Shown piece after piece: positions 28,125-32,299 of a stretch of 32,299 bases of DNA. Location of the stretch: NCBI GenBank assembly GCA_017643685.1, contig JAEPMY010000027.1:1-32299 (forward strand). Reading direction: 5' to 3'. The translations under genes were made by a program, and so were the position numbers. Under the pieces are notes generated by a model, which was not told the origin of the DNA, did not search any database, and worked only from the letters and a program-made list of their open reading frames with translations. The DNA comes from Sneathiella sp. (GTDB taxonomy: Bacteria > Pseudomonadota > Alphaproteobacteria > Sneathiellales > Sneathiellaceae). Each line of letters opens with the position of its first letter. The first letter of the stretch is position 1.

Positions 28125-28640
28125 TTGACACCAACTCTATCATACCAGATCAATCAGATCTTGCGTGGCAGCATTCCTTTTTGGTTGTCTCTAGTGCTTG
28201 TATTTATCAGCGTCATTCCCTTTCGGTTGCCCGGATTTGACATGGTGACACCATCGCTATTGTCGATTTCAGTCTTTTACTGGAGCCTTCACCGCCCATA
28301 TCTGATGCCGCCTGTTGTCGTGTTTGTTCTTGGCGTAATTCAAGATATCATCAGCGGCGCCCCCTTCGGCCTTTCATCTTTCATAATGCTTATTATCTAT
28401 GTCATAGCGGTATCTCAGCGGCAGGTTTTTGTTGGGAAAGCGTTTATTCAGATGTGGTGGGGGTTCATGTTGGTGGCGATTGGAATGTCGATACTGACTT
28501 GGGTGGTGATGTGCTTTTATTCGCTATCCTTTATTCCCTTTATTCCGGTTATGGTACAATCAGGCCTAACCATTCTATTCTTCCCGCTTTTGTCGTGGAT
28601 TTTTGCCCTCGTTCAAAGTGGATTGATGAAGCACACTTAA
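28125..28640 (+). CDS. mreD: Rod-shape-determining protein MreD
   Basis: This 171-residue polytopic inner-membrane protein has about five hydrophobic helices and the MreD-like segment GVIQDIISGAPFGLSSFIMLIIYV. It completes the MreBCD scaffold. The start is TTG at 28125, with AGGGG about nine bases upstream; no ATG is close enough to keep the first helix. It lies 15 bp after mreC and one base before the mrdA ATG. Confidence 0.9.
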   Translation: MTPTLSYQINQILRGSIPFWLSLVLVFISVIPFRLPGFDMVTPSLLSISVFYWSLHRPYLMPPVVVFVLGVIQDIISGAPFGLSSFIMLIIYVIAVSQRQVFVGKAFIQMWWGFMLVAIGMSILTWVVMCFYSLSFIPFIPVMVQSGLTILFFPLLSWIFALVQSGLMKHT

Positions 28641-28641
28641 T

Positions 28642-30531
28642 ATGTCGACAGCACGCGATAAAGAAAAAGCCAGATTATTTACGCGCCGCGCCTTGCTTCT
28701 AGGCGGCGCACAGGCTGCGTTAATGTCTGTATTGGCTGGACGGCTCTATTATCTTCAGGTGATGCAATCTGACGAATATTCCATGATGGCTGATGAAAAT
28801 CGCATGAATATTCGACTTTTGGCGCCGCTTCGGGGACGGATCATGGATCGGACGGGAACAGAGGTCGCGAGTAACCGTCAGAACTTCCGCGTTGTTCTTA
28901 TCCGTGAACAGACAGAAGATGTTGAAAGAACGCTTGATCGGTTGTCAGATCTTGTTGAAGTGCCAGAGGATGACCGGTTGCGTGTGTTGAAGGAAACGCG
29001 CCGTAAACGGGGCTTTGTTCCTATTCCTGTGATGGAAAACCTCACCTGGGAAGAATTTTCAAGGATCAACGTTCACAGCCCTGAGCTGCCTGGTATTCAT
29101 CTGGAGGTCGGGGAAAAACGGCATTACCCGTATGGCAATCTGTTTGCACATACGGTGGGGTATGTAGGAGCCGTGTCAGAGCGTGATTTACGTAATCTGG
29201 AGCCGGACCCGCTATTAGAGCTACCCGGCTTTCGTATTGGTAAGAGCGGAATTGAAAAATACTACGACCAGCCACTTCGCGGAACCGCGGGAACCAGTAG
29301 GGTAGAGGCAAACGCCTATGGCCGTGTCATTCGGGAACTGAGCCGTCAGGAAGGTGATCCGGGCGAGGATCTGGAACTCACCATTGATGTGCGATTGCAG
29401 AATTTCGCAGTAGAGCGTATGGGAGAGGAAAGCGCGGCGGCTGTCGTTCTGGACATCCATTCAGGGGATATCCTATCTATGGTATCTGTGCCAAGCTTTA
29501 ATCCGAATAGCTTCACTACAGGTATCAGTGTTAAGGAATGGGAAGGGTTGCGATCAAACCCTAAAAACCCCCTGACGAATAAAGCGGTAACAGGTCAGTA
29601 TCCGCCGGGTTCTACTTTTAAAATGATTGTGGCGCTGGCTGCATTAGAAGCTGGTGTGATTTCGCCGGATTACAAGGTCTACTGTGCAGGGCATACGATG
29701 CTCGGTAAGCATAAATTCCACTGTTGGAAACGCGGCGGACATGGAAAGCTGGGGCTTATAGAATCCATCGAGCAGTCTTGCGATGTGTATTTCTATGACA
29801 TCGCGCGCAAAGTTGGCATCGACAAAATCGCTGAGATGGCAGAGCAGTTTGGCCTGGGGGAAAAGCTCGATCTGGATCTTTATGGCGAGAAAAAAGGTCT
29901 AATCCCCACTATGGCATGGAAGCAGGCGCGTCTTGGAGAGCGTTGGCAGGTTGGGGACACATATAATGCCGGTATCGGTCAAGGCTATGTTTTAACCACG
30001 CCGTTACAGTTGGCTATAATGACAGCACGGCTTGCCAATGGTGGAAAAAAAGTTTATCCGCGCTTGATCAGGAATAAGTTCCAGTCGATCGATGGCCTTG
30101 ATGCAAGTGCAGCACCAGAAGAGATCGGTGTTAGCAAATCGTCTATGCAATATGTGCTGAAAGGTATGTATGATGTGGTCAACGGAAGCAAAGGAACAGC
30201 CAAGGGATCTAAAATTGATCTAAATGACTGGGAAATGGCTGGGAAATCAGGCACCGCGCAGGTGCGGCGAATTAGTAAAAAAGAACGCCTAACTGGTGTT
30301 TTGAAAGCAGAGGAACGCCCCTGGAAAGAACGGGATCACGCGTTGTTTGTGGCCTATGCCCCTTATGATAATCCAAAATATGCCGTTTCGGTAATTGTTG
30401 AGCACGGGGGAAGCGCGTCGAAGGTTGCCGCCCCTATGGCTAGAGATTTGTTGCTCGAAACACTCAAGCTTGACCCTGTTGGAAATGCGGGACCGAAAAG
30501 CGCTTCACGGTTAAGAGGTCAGGATGCTTAG
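28642..30531 (+). CDS. mrdA: Penicillin-binding protein 2 (peptidoglycan transpeptidase of the elongasome)
   Basis: This 629-residue class B penicillin-binding protein cross-links lateral-wall peptidoglycan with RodA. It has an N-terminal transmembrane helix (LLLGGAQAALMSVLAGRLYYLQV), a PBP dimerisation region (LRGRIMDRTGTEVASNRQNF), and then the transpeptidase domain. The active-site motifs are STFK with nucleophile Ser324, SCD beginning at Ser379, and KSGT at 535-538. ATG at 28642 follows the mreD stop after one base. The 3' end overlaps rodA by 8 bp. Confidence 0.96.
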   Translation: MSTARDKEKARLFTRRALLLGGAQAALMSVLAGRLYYLQVMQSDEYSMMADENRMNIRLLAPLRGRIMDRTGTEVASNRQNFRVVLIREQTEDVERTLDRLSDLVEVPEDDRLRVLKETRRKRGFVPIPVMENLTWEEFSRINVHSPELPGIHLEVGEKRHYPYGNLFAHTVGYVGAVSERDLRNLEPDPLLELPGFRIGKSGIEKYYDQPLRGTAGTSRVEANAYGRVIRELSRQEGDPGEDLELTIDVRLQNFAVERMGEESAAAVVLDIHSGDILSMVSVPSFNPNSFTTGISVKEWEGLRSNPKNPLTNKAVTGQYPPGSTFKMIVALAALEAGVISPDYKVYCAGHTMLGKHKFHCWKRGGHGKLGLIESIEQSCDVYFYDIARKVGIDKIAEMAEQFGLGEKLDLDLYGEKKGLIPTMAWKQARLGERWQVGDTYNAGIGQGYVLTTPLQLAIMTARLANGGKKVYPRLIRNKFQSIDGLDASAAPEEIGVSKSSMQYVLKGMYDVVNGSKGTAKGSKIDLNDWEMAGKSGTAQVRRISKKERLTGVLKAEERPWKERDHALFVAYAPYDNPKYAVSVIVEHGGSASKVAAPMARDLLLETLKLDPVGNAGPKSASRLRGQDA

Positions 30532-31663
30532 AGAATTAGGCGCAAGAGAAACTGACCTGACGCTGACAAAGAAGATCCTTGATCTGAACTGGGGTCTTAT
30601 TTTGCTGATCTGCATTGTGGCCTCTGTCGGTTTTATGATGCTCTATTCTGCGGCGAATGGGGATGTTAACCCCTGGGCGTCACGGCAGATGATGCGTTTT
30701 GCGGCGGGTATGGTTGTGATGTTCGTGGTAGCTTTGACGGATATCCGCATATGGCTTCGCCTTGCTTATCCTGCGTACGCGATCGCTTTGCTCATGTTAG
30801 GCGCAGTTGAGGTGATGGGCGTCATTGGTATGGGCGCGCGTCGCTGGGTTGAAATCGGACCAATTCAGGTGCAGCCTTCAGAGGTGATGAAAATTGCCCT
30901 CATCATGGCGCTGGCTAGATATTTCCATGGGCTCGATATGGTTGAGGTTCGCCGAATTCCGTATTTAATCCCGCCGCTGGTCCTGATTGCGATGCCAGCG
31001 GCTCTTGTCTTGCGTCAACCTGACCTTGGAACAACTTTGTTGTTGATCGCCGGGGCGGGGATCGTCTTTTTTGCTGCAGGGGTGAGTTTATGGAAGTTTG
31101 GTGCAGTAATTGGGGCGGCAATTCCAACCGCCTTCTTTGCGTATCAGTTTTTACATGAATATCAGAAAAAACGGATCCTGATTTTCTTAAATCCGGAGTC
31201 TGATCCATTGGGCGCTGGCTATCATATCATGCAGTCCAAAATCGCCCTCGGGTCAGGCGGTGTGTTTGGAAAAGGATTTGTGCAGGGCACGCAAAGCCAT
31301 TTGAATTATCTGCCTGAGATGCGGACTGACTTCATTTTCAGTATGCTGGCGGAGGAGTTTGGTATGGTCGGTGGCCTTGTGCTGTTTGCCTTATACTTTC
31401 TTCTGATCGCTTATGGCTTCGCCATCGCTATTCGTGCCCGAAATCAATTTGGACGGCTTTTGTCCATCGGATTGATTGGTATTTTCTTCCTTTATTTCTT
31501 TATCAATATCGCGATGGTGATGGGGTTGGTACCTGTGGTTGGCGTGCCTCTGCCACTCGTCTCCTACGGGGGAACATCCATGCTGACCCTACTTGTCAGT
31601 TTTGGTATGATCATGAGTGTCTATGTTCACCGGGACGTCTATATTTCTCAGCGAAAGTACTGA
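30524..31663 (+). CDS. rodA: RodA, SEDS-family peptidoglycan glycosyltransferase
   Basis: This 379-residue multispanning protein polymerises glycan strands from lipid II together with PBP2. The SEDS motifs IQVQPSEVMKIAL (QPSE at 117-120) and RQPDLGTTLLL (QPDLGT at 165-170) are present. So are RTDFIFSMLAEEFGMVGG and the closing VPLPLVSYGGTSMLTLLVSFG. About ten hydrophobic helices are visible. The ATG at 30524 lies inside the end of mrdA, as is typical for this pair. No terminator is seen after it. Confidence 0.96.
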   Translation: MLRELGARETDLTLTKKILDLNWGLILLICIVASVGFMMLYSAANGDVNPWASRQMMRFAAGMVVMFVVALTDIRIWLRLAYPAYAIALLMLGAVEVMGVIGMGARRWVEIGPIQVQPSEVMKIALIMALARYFHGLDMVEVRRIPYLIPPLVLIAMPAALVLRQPDLGTTLLLIAGAGIVFFAAGVSLWKFGAVIGAAIPTAFFAYQFLHEYQKKRILIFLNPESDPLGAGYHIMQSKIALGSGGVFGKGFVQGTQSHLNYLPEMRTDFIFSMLAEEFGMVGGLVLFALYFLLIAYGFAIAIRARNQFGRLLSIGLIGIFFLYFFINIAMVMGLVPVVGVPLPLVSYGGTSMLTLLVSFGMIMSVYVHRDVYISQRKY

Positions 31664-31761
31664 TCTGAACTCTCATCACGCAGGTCTCTCGTCAAAGTGA
31701 AATGCATGTGATCATCAGAGCGCCTACATTCGGTTAGACAACTGAATGAGGCATCTCTGTG
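31664..31761. other. Short intergenic region after rodA
   Basis: This 98-bp spacer has no clear hairpin-plus-U-tract terminator. GAGG at 31748-31751 is a ribosome-binding site candidate for the next gene, with ATG at 31762. Confidence 0.4.
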
Positions 31762-32299
31762 ATGGAAACCTTGAAGCTCAAATCCCCCGTAGTGAAGGAA
31801 CCGCAACTGGCACTAACAGTTGTACTTCTAATGCTTGGGGCTGCATTGCTTCAACTGCACAGTCAAACAATAGCTTTATTGTTTCTGGTCGCTGTTCTGC
31901 TCGGGGTAACCCTTTTTCAATCCTCTTTTTCTTTTAGTGCTGCATATCGAAGCCTGTTTCTGAGACGAGATACAAGCGGTGTCCGTGGACATCTCTTATT
32001 ACTTGCACTGACATCTCTGTTATTTGCTCCGCTTTTATCGGGAGCGTTGATGTCTGGCCACTCTTACTCAGGTGCGTTAGCACCAGTTAGCGTCAGTCTG
32101 GCGTTTGGTGCTTTCATTTTCGGGATCGGTATGCAGCTGGGCGGCGCCTGTGCGTCAGGAACACTTTACACTGTCGGCTCTGGTAACCCTAGATCAGCGC
32201 TTGTGTTGGTGTTCTTCTGTGCCGGAGCTTTCTGGGGAAGTCTTGATATTGACTGGTGGCAGCGCCTGCAAAGTGTTGGCGTTGTCTCGCTTGGGGATA
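31762..32299 (+). CDS. YeeE/YedE (TsuA-like) sulfur-compound transporter, partial
   Basis: The frame starts at ATG 31762 and is still open at the right edge, giving about 179 residues. The protein is almost entirely hydrophobic helices (LALTVVLLMLGAALLQL, IALLFLVAVLLGVTLF and more). The segment FGIGMQLGGACASGTLYTVGSG matches the Gly/Cys signature of the YeeE/YedE family, where conserved cysteines pass thiosulfate or related sulfur species through the membrane. Thiosulfate as substrate is inference from characterised TsuA. A GTG directly before the ATG is an equally possible start. Confidence 0.82.
   Translation, partial: METLKLKSPVVKEPQLALTVVLLMLGAALLQLHSQTIALLFLVAVLLGVTLFQSSFSFSAAYRSLFLRRDTSGVRGHLLLLALTSLLFAPLLSGALMSGHSYSGALAPVSVSLAFGAFIFGIGMQLGGACASGTLYTVGSGNPRSALVLVFFCAGAFWGSLDIDWWQRLQSVGVVSLGD

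Overview
The window reads as chromosomal DNA from an alphaproteobacterium, probably a Rhodospirillales/Sneathiellales-like lineage. That placement rests on the run of families and their order: long-chain polyprenyl diphosphate synthase, DUF2007, tRNA methyltransferase and S49 peptidase; then glyQ, glyS and ppdK; then apbC facing away from hflK-hflC-DUF2065-degP; then serB, miaA and ilvB-ilvN-ilvC; then mreB-mreC-mreD-mrdA-rodA. It is inference from family knowledge, not a phylogeny. No rRNA, tRNA, CRISPR array, insertion sequence or prophage was seen.

Layout. Positions 1-3400 look accessory. An ANL adenylating enzyme, cut by the left edge, overlaps an ATP-grasp ligase on the minus strand. Two orphan periplasmic solute-binding proteins follow, tail to tail. 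Positions 3500-12600 are housekeeping: isoprenoid quinone side-chain synthesis, tRNA modification, an S49 peptidase, a small membrane zinc-ribbon protein, both subunits of tetrameric glycyl-tRNA synthetase, and pyruvate phosphate dikinase. A bidirectional terminator at 12603 separates ppdK from the convergent apbC. Positions 12650-17890 hold apbC (Fe-S carrier) divergent from an envelope quality-control set (hflK, hflC, DUF2065, degP). Positions 17900-20270 hold a GNAT acetyltransferase, serB and miaA. Positions 20300-23900 hold branched-chain amino acid synthesis (ilvB, ilvN, ilvC), with an intrinsic terminator ahead of ilvB and a bidirectional one after ilvC. A Cache-domain chemoreceptor follows on the minus strand. 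The rod-shape elongation operon (mreB, mreC, mreD, PBP2, RodA) fills 26147-31663. A YeeE/YedE-type sulfur transporter runs off the right edge.

Most genes are conventional. The least explained material is the ATP-grasp/ANL pair at the left edge and several well-formed inverted repeats in promoter regions: an 8-2-8 palindrome between apbC and hflK, an 8-4-8 palindrome between the -35 and -10 of the polyprenyl synthase gene, and nested repeats ahead of degP. Other points are a near-consensus CtrA-like box between the chemoreceptor and mreB, and a Glu in place of Asp in the thiamine-diphosphate motif of IlvB. I see no clear candidate for a wholly new multi-gene system; the left-edge pair is the nearest, and its neighbours lie outside the window.
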